Shown: positions 26,111-34,997, counted from the first letter of the stretch. The stretch is 64,000 nt of DNA from Deltaproteobacteria bacterium (GCA_024280335.1 JAJRQI010000030.1:1-64000), one strand, 5' to 3'. A program made the numbers and translations. The notes: a model not told the origin generated them from the letters alone.

Positions 26111-27226
26111 ATGAAACCCTATATTCCCGACACTCTCCCTCTGGATGGACTCGATTATCAATTACTCTTCGGTCTGGTGGGTGATGCCAATGCTGAACTG
26201 GCACGTTACGACGGCTTGTTGCAGGGGATACCGAATCCGGCGGTGATGCTCTCGCCATTAACCACCAGAGAAGCGGTGTTGTCTTCAAAGATTGAAGGCA
26301 CACAAGCGACAGTCGATGAGGTTTTGCAGCAGGAGGCGGGTTTAATCCAGCAGGGGGAGAAGTACAAAGATATTCAGGAAATCTCCAATTACCGTTCAGC
26401 CCTCTACCAAGCCAACGAATATCTAATCGACTATCCCATCCGCCTCGGTTTTATTCGTGAACTGCACAAGATCTTGCTCAACAGCGTGCGTGGCCAGGAT
26501 AAAACGCCGGGAGAATTCCGCACCGATCAGAACTGGATCGGTAAAGCGGGGTGCCCGATTGAAGAGGCATCTTTCGTGCCGCCGGACCCGTTGCGCTTGC
26601 AGGAGTTTTTGCAGGCGTGGGAGAATTATCTGGATAGCGACGATAGTAACTTTCTGCTGCAAACGGCGGTGGTTCATGCCCAGTTTGAATTGCTCCACCC
26701 CTTCAAAGACGGCAATGGTCGGATCGGGCGCATCCTGATCCCGCTGTTTCTGTATCAGAAGAAGCAACTCTCCCAGCCGATGTTCTATCTGAGCGAGTAT
26801 CTGGAAGCGCACCGGGATGAGTATTATCAACGACTGAAGAACATCTCAGAGAATCAGGACTGGAATGGTTGGATTGCGTTTTTCCTGCAAGCGATCACCC
26901 ATCAGGCCAGAGAGAACAGCCAGCGGGTCAAAGAGATTATGGCCTTATACGATGAAATGAAAATCAGGGTGCATGAGGTGACCCATTCGCAATATTCGGT
27001 TTATCTGCTCGACGCTATTTTCAGCAGGCCGATATTCAAGAGTTCTGATCTGGTGAATCAATTCAACCGGGATTACGGTATTCACGAAAAAACCACGCCG
27101 GGACTTTTACGCCAGTTGAGAGATGCAGATATCCTGAAAATACTCCAGCCCGCCAGCGGCAGACGCTCTTCTGTGCTCTGTTTCCCTCGTTTGATAAACC
27201 TTGCCGAAGGGAAGGATGTCGTCTGA
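26111..27226 (+). CDS. Fic family protein (AMP-transferase), class II with inhibitory helix
   Basis: The 371-residue protein has the Fic active site HPFKDGNGRIGR with His196, and an N-terminal autoinhibitory motif SSKIEG (Ser58 to Glu62-Gly63) of the (S/T)xxxE(G/N) type, which places it in class II. A winged-helix-like C-terminal domain (about 310-365) follows. Fic enzymes transfer AMP from ATP to hydroxyls of target proteins. The target is unknown. It sits beside restriction-gene relics, a common defence or mobile-island context. It looks intact. Confidence 0.9.
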   Translation: MKPYIPDTLPLDGLDYQLLFGLVGDANAELARYDGLLQGIPNPAVMLSPLTTREAVLSSKIEGTQATVDEVLQQEAGLIQQGEKYKDIQEISNYRSALYQANEYLIDYPIRLGFIRELHKILLNSVRGQDKTPGEFRTDQNWIGKAGCPIEEASFVPPDPLRLQEFLQAWENYLDSDDSNFLLQTAVVHAQFELLHPFKDGNGRIGRILIPLFLYQKKQLSQPMFYLSEYLEAHRDEYYQRLKNISENQDWNGWIAFFLQAITHQARENSQRVKEIMALYDEMKIRVHEVTHSQYSVYLLDAIFSRPIFKSSDLVNQFNRDYGIHEKTTPGLLRQLRDADILKILQPASGRRSSVLCFPRLINLAEGKDVV

Positions 27227-27346
27227 TTGGTTTGAGTAGTCTGGGAACGCCACTACCTTGCTTGCGTAGTCTGTTTCTTGAAGTGGACTACCCAACTGAG
27301 TTTGAGGCGTTTGTGGGCTCCACAAAAAAATGGCTGCGATTATTTT

Positions 27347-27482
27347 GTTGAGTGCGCGCATGCAACAAAACCACTTGTTGCGCCCAACCAACAAGATACA
27401 CTCAACAAACATCTTATTACGTTTGGACACATCGATATAAAACTGATTTGAGTAGCCAGGATCCAGACACAGGCTACTCAAA
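27347..27482. repeat. Nested inverted repeats in the Fic-ilvB gap
   Basis: TTTGTTGAGTG (27344-27354) pairs with CACTCAACAAA (27399-27409) around an inner hairpin GCAACAA/TTGTTGC (27362-27381). A separate perfect 11-bp pair, TTTGAGTAGCC/GGCTACTCAAA (27447-27482), lies just downstream. The last could act as a bidirectional terminator between convergent genes. The rest of 27227-27572 is without a supported gene. Confidence 0.55.
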
Positions 27483-27572
27483 GCGTATTCGCTGCGCTTA
27501 AACGGGAAGAAGATTCAGCGTGTCGAGGATTCCGACACACTGAGAATGGTTATAACTTCTGCCTCTTCCCGG

Positions 27573-29243
27573 TCAGTCCTCCTCAAAGACCATTTCGGTC
27601 GCGTCACTGCCCGGCAGCACCATTGGGAACGAGTAGGTATCGGGGTGGATCGGCACTTCGACCACCACCGGGCCGGGGATTTCCATCGCCTGCTGCAGCA
27701 CCGCTTGCAGATCGGACTTATCTTTGACGCGTAACGCCTTGACCCCGAAGCCTTCGGAAACCTTGCAGAAATCGACGAAATGGCCGAGACAGGTCGAGGC
27801 GTAGCGCTGGTTGAGCAGCACCTTCTGAAATTGACGGACCATCCCCAGCTTGCCGTTATTGAGGATAATGCACTTGACCGGAATGTTGTACTGCGCACAG
27901 GTCGCCAGCTCCTGGCAGTTCATCTGAAAAGCGCCATCACCGTTGATGGCAAAGATCGCCCGATCAGGATTGCCGAGCGCGGCCCCCATCGCCGCCGGCA
28001 GCGCGAAACCCATGGTGCCCAGACCGCCGCTGGTGATGTACTGGCGTGGACCGGCAAACGGCAGGTAGTTGGCGGTCCACATCTGCGACAGGCCGACATC
28101 GGAGGCGACCACCGGGCTGTCACCGGCCACTGCGGCAATCGCTTCCATCACCTCATGCGGCACCAGATGGTCCCGCTCGGGGCGCGGCAGCGGCCCCTTC
28201 TCTCTGAATTCAGCAATCTCGGCCAGCCACTCGCGGTGGTCGCTCGGTTCAACCAGCGCGACCAACTGCTCCAGCGCCTCGGCAGCGTCGCAAACGATCG
28301 GCAGACCACCCTGCACCACCTTGCGGATGCTGGAGGGATCGATATCGATATGGATAATTTTGGCATTCGGCGCAAAGGTGTCGACCTTGCCGGTCACCCG
28401 GTCATCAAAACGCACGCCGATAGCGATCAGACAATCGCACTGGCCGACCGCCTGGTTGGCATACCAGGCACCGTACATGCCGAGCATACCGACCGACAGC
28501 GGTGACTGCGGTTCCATAATGCCGATCCCCATCAGGGTGTGGGTCACCGGCAGCTGGCCCTTTTCGGCCAGCGCGCGCAACTTATCTGAAGAATTGGACA
28601 GGGTGATGCCGCCACCGGCATAGATCAGCGGCTTCTTCGCCTTGTTGATCATACTGGCAGCGCGCTTGATCTGCTTCAGGTTCAGGGTCGGTTTCTCCTG
28701 ATAACCGCGACGACCGGGTGGTTCGGCATCTACCCGCTTGATCTTCGCCCCCAGCACATCACTCGGCAGATCGATCAGCACCGGTCCCGGACGGCGGGTA
28801 CGGGCGATGTAAAAGGCTTCGTGAATGATTCGCGCCAGATCTTTGATATCGGTGACTACGTAGTTGTGCTTGGTAATCGGTCGGGTGATCCCCGCCATGT
28901 CGGCTTCCTGAAAGGCATCATTGCCGATCTCGGCGGTCGGCACCTGACAGGTCAGAGCGATCATCGGCACCGAATCCATGTAGGCGGTGGCGATCCCGGT
29001 CACCAAATTGGTCGCTCCGGGTCCCGAGGTGGTCAGGCAGACGCCGACCTGCCCGGTGGTCCGGGCATAACCGTCGGCGGCGTGGGCAGCGCCCTGCTCG
29101 TGCCGCACCAGAATATGCCGGATCTCCTTTTCATCCAACAGCGCATCGTGAACCAGCAGTGAGCGGCCGCCGGGATAACCGAAAATTGTATCCACCCCCT
29201 CCTGCTTGAGGCAGTCGAGTAAAATCTGTGCGCCGGTTTTCAT
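27573..29243 (-). CDS. ilvB: Acetolactate synthase large subunit
   Basis: The 556-residue thiamine-diphosphate enzyme condenses two pyruvates (or pyruvate and 2-oxobutyrate) in the first common step of valine, leucine and isoleucine synthesis. Motifs seen: FGYPGG, catalytic Glu49 in RHEQGAAHAADGYAR, the TTSGPGATNLVTG loop, and the ThDP-binding GDGAFQMN...NN. AAGGAGA precedes the ATG at 29243. No ilvN or ilvC follows, so the small subunit is encoded elsewhere. Upstream on the same strand are a leader peptide gene and a terminator, strongly suggesting attenuation. Confidence 0.92.
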   Translation of the reverse strand: MKTGAQILLDCLKQEGVDTIFGYPGGRSLLVHDALLDEKEIRHILVRHEQGAAHAADGYARTTGQVGVCLTTSGPGATNLVTGIATAYMDSVPMIALTCQVPTAEIGNDAFQEADMAGITRPITKHNYVVTDIKDLARIIHEAFYIARTRRPGPVLIDLPSDVLGAKIKRVDAEPPGRRGYQEKPTLNLKQIKRAASMINKAKKPLIYAGGGITLSNSSDKLRALAEKGQLPVTHTLMGIGIMEPQSPLSVGMLGMYGAWYANQAVGQCDCLIAIGVRFDDRVTGKVDTFAPNAKIIHIDIDPSSIRKVVQGGLPIVCDAAEALEQLVALVEPSDHREWLAEIAEFREKGPLPRPERDHLVPHEVMEAIAAVAGDSPVVASDVGLSQMWTANYLPFAGPRQYITSGGLGTMGFALPAAMGAALGNPDRAIFAINGDGAFQMNCQELATCAQYNIPVKCIILNNGKLGMVRQFQKVLLNQRYASTCLGHFVDFCKVSEGFGVKALRVKDKSDLQAVLQQAMEIPGPVVVEVPIHPDTYSFPMVLPGSDATEMVFEED

Positions 29244-29263
29244 ATCATTCTCCTTGATTAAAA

Positions 29264-29405
29264 TTACGTATTCAGTCGGATGGCCTCGGGGTGCCCATTT
29301 CAAGGGCTTGCTGGCGCCAGGATGGCGTCAGCAAGCCCCAAGGATGGGTGCATGCGTCCCTTGGAATGGGCAGCACGAGGCCATTTCCCGAGGGGCTGAA
29401 GTTAC
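29264..29405. repeat. MITE-like element of the GTAACT-TTCAGC family
   Basis: The element runs from ATTACGTATTCAGTCGG to GGGGCTGAAGTTAC and folds on itself through GCCTCGGGGTGCCC...GGGCAGCACGAGGC and GACGCCATCC-type inner arms. It is about 90% identical to 53543-53683 by eye. It lies within the ilvB untranslated leader, between the attenuator terminator and the ilvB start. Confidence 0.7.
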
Positions 29406-29442
29406 AAAATGACAAAGGCCGCGGTTATCTGCCCCGCGGCCT
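29403..29442 (-). terminator. Attenuator terminator of ilvB
   Basis: On the minus strand AGGCCGCGG (29442-29434) and CCGCGGCCT (29424-29416) make a perfect 9-bp GC-rich stem with a 9-nt loop, followed by TTGTCATTTTG. A second hairpin lies upstream (29491-29457: AAAGGGAGC/GCTCCCTTT). The 5' arm can alternatively pair with CGCGGCC at 29521-29515, just after the leader-peptide stop, giving a candidate antiterminator. Confidence 0.75.
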
Positions 29443-29526
29443 GCTCAACTATTTGAAAAGGGAGCGCAGGGTCAGTGCCCGAGCTCCCTTTCGATTCTTG
29501 CAATGAACCGAGGTGGCCGCGAGCCG

Positions 29527-29589
29527 TCAGGTTAGAACGACGACGACAACTGCCAGCAACAGGTTTATGCGAAGAAATATTCGAAACAT
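29527..29589 (-). CDS. ilvB leader peptide (20 residues, valine/leucine-rich)
   Basis: The 21-codon frame reads MFRIFLRINLLLAVVVVVLT and a TGA. AAGGAG lies 9 nt before the ATG (29604-29599). Twelve of 20 residues are Val, Leu or Ile, including five consecutive Val codons next to LLLA and L. This is the hallmark of a translation-attenuation leader controlled by branched-chain aminoacyl-tRNA. It is followed by mutually exclusive hairpins and then ilvB. It is not a member of a named family, but position and composition agree with known ilv leaders. Confidence 0.8.
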   Translation of the reverse strand: MFRIFLRINLLLAVVVVVLT

Positions 29590-29613
29590 GGTTATAAACT
29601 CCTTGTAGATGGG

Positions 29614-29643
29614 ACTCTAGCCGAGCAGCTTCAACTCTGTCAA
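29614..29643 (-). promoter_or_regulatory. Likely sigma-70 promoter of the ilvB leader
   Basis: On the minus strand a perfect -35 TTGACA (29643-29638) is followed after 18 bp by TAGAGT (29619-29614) as a weak -10. Transcription would begin around 29607, only a few bases ahead of the leader-peptide ribosome binding site. The short 5' end is unusual, so an alternative start further upstream is possible. Confidence 0.45.
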
Positions 29644-29790
29644 CAGAAAATATCGGCGCTGAGGTCAGCAATCAAAACAACAGAAAACCGGCACAATTCA
29701 GGATATTTCACCCTCCCACTTGTCGGCGGGCCTGCCAACAGCTAGAATTCTAACTTAATGACTCCTATTATCATCCGGAGGGATCACTAA

Positions 29791-30867
29791 ATGGGCACAG
29801 CCATTTCCAGACAAAGACTCCGTCAGGCCAAATGGGCCTACACCACCCGCCGGGTGGAACAGAAGCAGAAGTTCAGCCTGCTCAGCGGTGACCTTTCGCC
29901 GAATCCTGGCGATTTACTGCTGGCCGAAGTGGTGGAGCTCGGTCAACACAAGCGGCTGGAGTTGGTCACCAGCCGTCGCGCCACCCTGTTCGAAGGGGAT
30001 GAAATTGTTGTCGCCTACGGCAACCGCTACGCCCCCGACCAGTTTGAGGGGGTTCTCCCGGCGGCGCTCGGCAACTGCCGCCTGGTCGCCGCAGGTGGCG
30101 TCGCCGCGCGCCTGCTGAACCGGCACCAGAATGTCCGCAGCGCCACACGGATCAAACCGCTCGGGCTGCTCGCCGACAGTGACGGTCAGCGCATCAATCT
30201 GTGCGACTACCGCTTGCAGCGCTGCGAGAGTCTGCCGAAAAAACCCCTGGTTCTGGTGGTCGCCGGAACCTCCATGAACTCCGGCAAAACTACTGCCTGC
30301 GCCAATCTGGTCAAAGGGCTGGCACGTCGTAAAATCAAGGTCGCCGCCGCTAAATTCACCGGCACCGGAGCCGGGGCTGATTATCGAACCCTGGTGGATG
30401 CGGGCGCCGAGCCGGTTTTCGATTTTCTCGATGCCGGTTACGTCTCCACTTATCGGCTGGACAGGACAGAACTGCTCGACGTGGTCATGACGCTCGGTGG
30501 CGAACTGGTCGCCAGTCAACCTGAGGTCATTATCATCGAAGTCGCAGACGGCCTGCTGCAGCGGGAGACCGCCCGGCTGTTCGCCACCGGCGAGTTCACC
30601 GACTGGATCGACGGGGTGCTGTTCGCCGCCAACGATGCCCTCGGCGCCCAGGCCGGGGTGGCCTGGCTGACCGCCCGCCAATTACCGGTGATCGGGATTA
30701 CCGGGGTATTGACCTCTTCGCCGCTGGCCCGCCGGGAAGCCGAGGAGGTGACCGGTTTGCCGGTCTTCACCACCAGCTCGCTCGCCAGAGTCAGCGTTTC
30801 AGCGTTATTGCACGATTGTCTACACAGCCGACGCCGCATTGAGCAAGAACTGCTGGGCGCAACCTGA
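29791..30867 (+). CDS. P-loop NTPase-like protein of unknown function
   Basis: The 358-residue protein has an N-terminal domain of about 150 residues (ASGVAARLLNR-like region) and a P-loop domain beginning LVVAGTSMNSGKTTACANLVKGLARR, with the loop at about 159-168. AAKFTGTGAGADYRTLVDAGAEPVFDFLDAG follows, recalling dethiobiotin-synthetase/DUF1611 folds. A switch-like IIIEVADGLLQRET is seen later. Nothing identifies a substrate. GGAGGG precedes the ATG. It ends 2 bp before an ABC exporter gene, with a hydrolase gene next, so the three probably work together. Confidence 0.6.
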   Translation: MGTAISRQRLRQAKWAYTTRRVEQKQKFSLLSGDLSPNPGDLLLAEVVELGQHKRLELVTSRRATLFEGDEIVVAYGNRYAPDQFEGVLPAALGNCRLVAAGGVAARLLNRHQNVRSATRIKPLGLLADSDGQRINLCDYRLQRCESLPKKPLVLVVAGTSMNSGKTTACANLVKGLARRKIKVAAAKFTGTGAGADYRTLVDAGAEPVFDFLDAGYVSTYRLDRTELLDVVMTLGGELVASQPEVIIIEVADGLLQRETARLFATGEFTDWIDGVLFAANDALGAQAGVAWLTARQLPVIGITGVLTSSPLARREAEEVTGLPVFTTSSLARVSVSALLHDCLHSRRRIEQELLGAT

Positions 30868-30869
30868 GC

Positions 30870-32594
30870 ATGGCTGACTTACCCGCCATATTCACCCGTG
30901 GTCGACAGTGGTTGCTGGTTCGCCTGGCGATCAACGGTGCCCTTCAGGCGCTGATGATCGTCGGCTCGATGCTGCTGGTACGACATGCTTTCGACGTGAT
31001 GCTCAACCCGGCTTACGATGATCCGGAAGTGCACCTCTACGATATGTCCGATGTCGGCCAGATCGCTCTGTTCGCTGCCGGACTGCTCGCCTGCAGCGGT
31101 GCTGCCGCCTGGTTGCGATTGGTCGAGCGGGTCGATGCCGAACAGCTGGGGCAGGAATATGTCCATCGGGTCCGACTGCGGATCTTCGACCGGATGGGCC
31201 GCTTCGCTCCGCGCGCGCTCGGTCGCCGGAGTACCGGAACCGCCTCGCTGCGGTTTGTCGGCGATCTCTCGGCGATCCGCCGCTGGGTCAGTTTGGGGCT
31301 GGCGCGGATTTTGGTTGCCGGTATCGTCACCCTGCTGGCACTCAGTTTTATGGCCAGTCTCGATCCCTACCTGGCACTCGGCTGCTTTCTCCTGCTGACC
31401 CTGGGGCTGGGCTGGAACCTGCTGCTCGGTCCGCGGCTGCACCGCAGGGTGGCCGAAGCGCGCCGGTTACGCGGCCGCCTGGCGGGTAATATCAATGAAA
31501 AAATCCGTGCCTTTGCAGTCATTCAAGCGTTCAATCAGCAGCGCAATGAACGGCGCCGATTCAGCCGCCAAAGCCGGAATTTGCGCGACGCCATGGTCGA
31601 CCGCGCCAAAACCTCCTCACGGATGCGGGTCATTACCGACGGTTCTACCGCCGCGTCGATGGGGCTGGTCCTCTCGCTCGGCGCCTACGAAGTTTTCCAG
31701 GGGATGACCTCTGCAGGGAATGTCGTGGCGGCGATGGCGGTGGTCGGCTTTTTGTCGACCGCCTTCCGCGATTTGGGGCGGGTTCACGAATACTTGCAGA
31801 GCTATCGGGTTTCACGCCAGAAGATCTGCAGCTTCCTTGACACCAGGACACTGCAAGGTCGTTCACCGACACTGCCCGATCTGGACGCGAGCGCAGGAGC
31901 TCTTGAATTCCGCAACATCCAGTTGCGCGGTGCCCTGCAACAGATCGATGCCGACGTTCCAGCGGGGAGCAGAATCGCCCTGATCGGTCCGAACGGTTCG
32001 GGCAAATCGACCCTACTGCAGATTGCTGCCCGGCAGGTCGATCCGGATGGCGGGCAGGTGCTGTTCGACGGACAGGATATCCGCCGCTGCAACCTGACGT
32101 CGGTCCGGCAGGCGATCGGCATCATCAACCCCGATCTGCCGCTGCTGCGCGGATCGGTCGGTTTCAACCTGCGCTATCGTCAACCGGAGGCCCCTGAAGA
32201 GGAGATTGAGCGGGTCAAACAACTCTGCGAGCTGGAGCAACTTCTGGCGAAATTGCCAAGGGGCGAGGATTATCGATTGCAGGAGGGCGGCCAGAACCTG
32301 TCTCTCGGTCAGCGCCATCGGCTGATGATTGCCCGGGCACTGCTCGGCAACCCGCCGCTGCTGATCATCGACGAAATCGATGCCAGTCTCGACCCGGAGG
32401 CAGCGGAGGTTCTTGATCGGGTTCTGGAGCAGTATCAGGGGACCATCCTGATGGTGACCAGAGACAGACAACGGATGAGAAAAGCTGAACAGATCTGGCA
32501 TTTCGAACAGGGCAAGCTGCTCAGGATTGAGCAGCTGTCAAATCAGAACCGCCGCCTGCCGTCCCCGGAGCCCACCCCGTCGACGGCAGTTTAA
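30870..32594 (+). CDS. ABC transporter, fused permease/ATPase half-exporter
   Basis: The 574-residue protein has an N-terminal transmembrane domain (about 1-320) and an ATPase domain with Walker A GPNGSGKST (373-381), signature LSLGQ in place of LSGGQ, Walker B LLIIDEIDAS and an H-loop-region TRDRQR in place of the usual His. The noncanonical signature and the absent H-loop His may mean altered hydrolysis. It is coupled to the P-loop gene upstream and an alpha/beta hydrolase downstream. The substrate is unknown. Confidence 0.85.
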   Translation: MADLPAIFTRGRQWLLVRLAINGALQALMIVGSMLLVRHAFDVMLNPAYDDPEVHLYDMSDVGQIALFAAGLLACSGAAAWLRLVERVDAEQLGQEYVHRVRLRIFDRMGRFAPRALGRRSTGTASLRFVGDLSAIRRWVSLGLARILVAGIVTLLALSFMASLDPYLALGCFLLLTLGLGWNLLLGPRLHRRVAEARRLRGRLAGNINEKIRAFAVIQAFNQQRNERRRFSRQSRNLRDAMVDRAKTSSRMRVITDGSTAASMGLVLSLGAYEVFQGMTSAGNVVAAMAVVGFLSTAFRDLGRVHEYLQSYRVSRQKICSFLDTRTLQGRSPTLPDLDASAGALEFRNIQLRGALQQIDADVPAGSRIALIGPNGSGKSTLLQIAARQVDPDGGQVLFDGQDIRRCNLTSVRQAIGIINPDLPLLRGSVGFNLRYRQPEAPEEEIERVKQLCELEQLLAKLPRGEDYRLQEGGQNLSLGQRHRLMIARALLGNPPLLIIDEIDASLDPEAAEVLDRVLEQYQGTILMVTRDRQRMRKAEQIWHFEQGKLLRIEQLSNQNRRLPSPEPTPSTAV

Positions 32595-32621
32595 TCCCCG
32601 GTCAACATAAAAGGAGAGGTT

Positions 32622-33431
32622 ATGCCAACCCCGGCAGAGCAGGGTAAAATTCATCGCCGCATTATCGACGGCATGCAGCCGCTGGAATATTTCTGCTACC
32701 TGCCGAGCCGGCCGCAGCAGAACCGGGTCATGATCTCGATCCACGGCATCTCGCGCAATGCCGAAGAGCATGTCCAGGGGTTCATCTCACAGGCAGAAAA
32801 ATACGGCACGGCGATCATTTCTCCCCTGTTTCCTAAGCTCAACTTCCCGCGCTATCAACAACTGGGCAACTCCGCCCAGCAGGGGCGTGCCGATCAGGCC
32901 TTCGATCATATCATTCAGGATGCCTTCGAGTGGTTACAGCTGCCGGTCGGTCCATTACGGATCTTCGGCTTCTCCGGCGGCGGCCAGTTCGCCCACCGCT
33001 ACGCCATGTTCTACCCGAAGCGAGTCGAACGGCTGGTTCTGGCTGCGCCCGGCTGGTACACCTTTCCCGATCCCGACCGACATTACCCCCTTGGGCTGAG
33101 ATCAACCAAAGAGTGGCCGAAGTTGAGTTTTTCTGCCGAACGCTTTCTGAAAATCCCGACCCTGGTCACGCTCGGCGAAGAAGATGACCTGCGCGATGCG
33201 GACCTGAACAAAGCCCGTGAGATTGATGCGTTTCAGGGCTTCAACCGGATCGAACGGGGCGAACGCTGGGTCAACGCCATGCGCGCCCTTGGGCGTGCCT
33301 TTGCGGTCGCGACCGACTTCAATTACGAAAAGGTGCCGAACGCCAACCATGCCTACGAAAGCTACCAGAGCCACCCGGCCTTCGGCGAGCAGGTGTTCAG
33401 CTTTCTGTTTGCGGCGGAGAGATCAAGCTGA
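32622..33431 (+). CDS. Alpha/beta hydrolase
   Basis: The 269-residue protein has ISIHGISRNAEEH as oxyanion region, nucleophile elbow GFSGGG (IFGFSGGGQFAHR), an acidic GEEDDLRD and a late His in VPNANHAYES, giving a Ser-Asp-His triad. It resembles PHB-depolymerase/esterase-like hydrolases. AAGGAGAGG precedes the ATG. It is the third gene of the P-loop/ABC/hydrolase operon. The substrate is unknown. Confidence 0.75.
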   Translation: MPTPAEQGKIHRRIIDGMQPLEYFCYLPSRPQQNRVMISIHGISRNAEEHVQGFISQAEKYGTAIISPLFPKLNFPRYQQLGNSAQQGRADQAFDHIIQDAFEWLQLPVGPLRIFGFSGGGQFAHRYAMFYPKRVERLVLAAPGWYTFPDPDRHYPLGLRSTKEWPKLSFSAERFLKIPTLVTLGEEDDLRDADLNKAREIDAFQGFNRIERGERWVNAMRALGRAFAVATDFNYEKVPNANHAYESYQSHPAFGEQVFSFLFAAERSS

Positions 33432-33449
33432 TTTTCAGCAATGTCTCAG

Positions 33450-33869
33450 CTACAACTGGTTCCCGTCAGCAAAGGTGCGATAGGTCACGCTGTGCTGATG
33501 GTGGCCATTTTTTCTGACAATATACTTTTTATAGCGGCCCTCTTCCTGGACGATAATTCGGCACTTTTCCTTCAGATTTTCCATCTGCAGACAGATCCGG
33601 GCCCCTTTGCTGATCCGCCACTTGCCGCGGCGCGTGATCCCGTTTCGCCACTGCTCAACGGTTCCCGATGGATCGTAGTAAGTCAGGCTGGTCCGGCCCT
33701 TCTTCGCGGTAACCGACTCAACGGTTTTTCCCGAGAAGAGTTCGCGTAACTCTTGCCGGTTTAACATCCCGTCCGGAAGAATCACTTTTGCAGCGACCGG
33801 AATCGGTACCAGCAAAACCGACAGACAAACCACAAACGCCACACACAAATTACGGCCAGAGAATCCCAT
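33450..33869 (-). CDS. Secreted hypothetical protein
   Basis: The 139-residue protein has a cleavable signal (GRNLCVAFVVCLSVLLVPIPVAA) and a small beta-rich body containing LFSGKTVESV, TYYDPSGTVEQWRNG and GKWRISKGARICLQ. These resemble DUF995-like periplasmic domains. AGGTGG precedes the ATG at 33869. It converges on the hydrolase gene. Function unknown. Confidence 0.65.
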   Translation of the reverse strand: MGFSGRNLCVAFVVCLSVLLVPIPVAAKVILPDGMLNRQELRELFSGKTVESVTAKKGRTSLTYYDPSGTVEQWRNGITRRGKWRISKGARICLQMENLKEKCRIIVQEEGRYKKYIVRKNGHHQHSVTYRTFADGNQL

Positions 33870-34022
33870 AAATCCACCTTTCCTGTTTTTCACACAACCG
33901 GCAAACAAAGTTTCTGCATTATAGCGCAAAGCAGGAAACGGCGCGCAACGTCAGGAGCGAGCCGACTGTTTCTCAGTATCCTCTTCAGCACATTGATACT
34001 GACAACCTTGTTTGAATAGAGA

Positions 34023-34997
34023 TCAGTGCCCCAGGCGCGGCGCCAGCGGGATCAAGCGCTGATAATCGGCCGGCGTCAGGCTGGTCTGCCAATGACCGCT
34101 CAGCATCCCCAATAGCACCCCGCCGGCCAACAGACCGACCACCAGCAGGGCAAACAGCCAACTCGGCAGCGGCCGCCGCCAGAAACCGATGGACAAAGTA
34201 TCCGGCTGCGGACAACTGCCGACACAGGTCAGACAACCGGTGCATTCAACACTGCAGACCACCTGCTTCTTCTGCACATCGATCCGCGCCGGGCAGGCCT
34301 TGCTGCAGGCTCCGCAGGCGGTACAGGATTGCCGGTTGCGGACAATCCGCAGCGGGCTGAAAAAACTGAAGAGACCGAGTAATGCGCCGTAGGGGCAGAG
34401 ATAGCGGCACCAGAAGTTCTGATACAACACCGACAACATACTCAGCACTGCGATAACCACCAAGCTGGTCGCCGACATCCCGGTGAAAAAATGCAGCATC
34501 TTCACATCGGCAATCGCCCAGTAGGGGGTTTTGAGAAAACCCTGCAAGGCCGCCACCGGCATATCAAGCAGGATCAGCTTGGCAAAAAACAGCAGCAGCG
34601 CATACTTGCCGGTTCGCAGCAGGATATCCAGCCAGGACCAGATGCGAAAGTTCCGGCCGAAAAATTTTCGCCCCAGCTTCCACGCCCCCTCTTCCAGGGT
34701 CCCCACCGGACAGAGCCAGGAACAGAACGACTTACGTGTCAGCAGCGCCATGCCGACAAAGGTCAGAAACAGCACCAGTGCGGCCGGATGAACCGGATCG
34801 AAATAGCCGCTGGTCAGCAGCGCCTTCAGGCTGACCAGCGCGCCGATCGGCAGAAAAGCTTCCACACCTGGGGGGCGCGGATAGAACAGCCCCTGACCGC
34901 CGCTCTCGAAATAACCGACAAACAGCGCAAACTGCACGCCGAGAAAGATGCACCAGCCAAGAAAAGTCCACTGGATCAGCAGGCGCCAGCGGGTCAT
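34023..34997 (-). CDS. Membrane polyferredoxin (NapH/CcoG-like 4Fe-4S protein)
   Basis: The 324-residue protein has several membrane helices and two CxxxCP motifs inside them (SFCSWLCPVG, WCRYLCPYG), as in NapH/NosR/RdxA. Two ferredoxin clusters follow, CTACGACSKACP and CTGCLTCVGSCPQP. It should pass electrons between membrane and periplasmic partners. The ATG at 34997 has GGAG ahead of it. Starts at 35024 and 35066 have weaker support. No specific partner gene is adjacent, although a cytochrome oxidase operon lies 3.7 kb away. Confidence 0.8.
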   Translation of the reverse strand: MTRWRLLIQWTFLGWCIFLGVQFALFVGYFESGGQGLFYPRPPGVEAFLPIGALVSLKALLTSGYFDPVHPAALVLFLTFVGMALLTRKSFCSWLCPVGTLEEGAWKLGRKFFGRNFRIWSWLDILLRTGKYALLLFFAKLILLDMPVAALQGFLKTPYWAIADVKMLHFFTGMSATSLVVIAVLSMLSVLYQNFWCRYLCPYGALLGLFSFFSPLRIVRNRQSCTACGACSKACPARIDVQKKQVVCSVECTGCLTCVGSCPQPDTLSIGFWRRPLPSWLFALLVVGLLAGGVLLGMLSGHWQTSLTPADYQRLIPLAPRLGH

